Part shown: in pieces, positions 48,528-48,895 of the stretch | How positions within the stretch are numbered: position 1 is the first letter of the stretch | How the letters are laid out: each line of letters begins with the position of its first letter | From: an uncultured Opitutaceae bacterium | Lineage (GTDB): Bacteria; Verrucomicrobiota; Verrucomicrobiia; Opitutales; Opitutaceae | Reading direction: 5' to 3' | NCBI GenBank assembly: GCA_937958045.1 | Contig: CALFXL010000034.1 | Coordinates: 1 to 48,895 of the forward strand | Length of the DNA: 48,895 bases | Made by a program: the position numbers and the translations under genes | The notes under the pieces: model-generated | Database searches by the model: none | What the model was told of the DNA's origin: nothing | Seen by the model: the letters and a program-made list of their open reading frames with translations, nothing else

Positions 48528-48895
48528 ATGAGCACCGAACCCACTTCCCAGAGCCCCGCTCCGACCCAAGGTCAGCCCCGCGAGGGCCAGTCTCGTGACA
48601 ACCGCGGTCCCCGCCGTGATGGCAACCGTGGCCCCCGCCGCGATCGCCAGCAGGAAACCGCCGCTCCGACGGATGGCCCGCAGCTGGTCGAGAAGGTTGT
48701 CTTCATCAATCGTTGCGCCAAGGTCGTTAAAGGCGGCCGCCGCTTCAGCTTCGCCGCCCTCGCCGTCGTCGGCGACCAAAAGGGCAACATCGGCATCGGC
48801 TACGGCAAGGCCAACGAAGTTCCCGACGCGATCAAGAAGGGCACCGCCAACGCCCACAAGCACATGGTCAACGTGAAGCTCAAGGGCGACACGAT
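48528..48895 (+). CDS. rpsE: 30S ribosomal protein S5, 3 prime end cut by window
   Basis: ATG 48528 begins 2 bases after the rplR stop; 122 codons are visible before the window ends. From about residue 52 the S5 RNA-binding domain is plain: LVEKVVFINRCAKVVKGGRRFSFAALAVVGD and GNIGIGYGKANEVPDAIKKG. Ahead of it is an unusual N-terminal extension of about 50 residues rich in Arg, Gly, Pro and Gln, with the near repeat NRGPRRDGNRGPRRD. Most S5 proteins have about 10-20 residues there. The extension is likely disordered and positively charged; its role is unknown. Confidence 0.95.
   Translation, partial: MSTEPTSQSPAPTQGQPREGQSRDNRGPRRDGNRGPRRDRQQETAAPTDGPQLVEKVVFINRCAKVVKGGRRFSFAALAVVGDQKGNIGIGYGKANEVPDAIKKGTANAHKHMVNVKLKGDT

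Overview
The window is high-GC chromosomal DNA from a bacterium that I would place in the Verrucomicrobia, most likely near Opitutaceae. This placement is an inference. It rests on four things: the gene content, the many pyrimidine-rich leaders without a Shine-Dalgarno (SD) sequence, the REP-like and GAATGACGAATG-like intergenic repeats, and a rhamnose/fucose-type sugar module. No rRNA, tRNA, CRISPR array or prophage was recognised.

Layout. (1) 1-1020: a REP-associated tyrosine transposase (RAYT) gene bracketed by copies of the palindrome family it probably mobilises. (2) 1081-8667: a deoxysugar catabolic block. On the minus strand are a sugar isomerase, a class II aldolase, a DeoR regulator and a large aldolase/short-chain dehydrogenase fusion; a divergent AraC regulator sits on the plus strand. 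The spacers here are filled with three families of dispersed repeats. (3) 8719-19619: a type II secretion locus built as two convergent operons, gspG-H-I-J-K-L-M on plus and gspD-E-F on minus. gspC and a prepilin peptidase are not present. (4) 19820-21883: aroC and an unidentified P-loop-like protein. (5) 22163-26897: a KDPG/KHG aldolase on minus, then a tightly overlapped folate operon folP-folB-folK-pabB-pabC. aroC nearby supplies the chorismate that PabB uses. (6) 26969-30644: a secreted protein of unknown function, an Hsp33-type chaperone, the NAD-salvage pair pnuC/nadR-kinase, and tcdA. (7) 30657-36360: a minus-strand run of a nitronate monooxygenase-family protein, a GH27 alpha-galactosidase, a TatD hydrolase, sufE, a cysteine-poor redoxin-like exported protein and a membrane NERD protein. 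(8) 36902-48895: one long ribosomal-protein cluster joining the str, S10 and spc operons, rpsL-rpsG-fusA-rpsJ-rplC-D-W-B-rpsS-rplV-rpsC-rplP-rpmC-rpsQ-rplN-X-E-rpsN-H-rplF-R-rpsE, cut by the window end inside rpsE. No tuf gene lies between fusA and rpsJ.

The observations I would look at first are these. The ribosomal cluster mixes SD-led genes with genes that share a TTTCGYY-ATG type leader. The rplX-rplE spacer, where E. coli places its S8 autoregulatory site, folds on paper into a nested three-tier stem. A canonical intrinsic terminator at 35427-35460 carries the two possible start codons of the next gene in its two arms. All four classical pseudopilins have Ala rather than Gly before the predicted cleavage site. 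A signal-peptide ORF at 8719 runs into a dispersed repeat. No clearly novel multi-gene system was found; most genes belong to known families.
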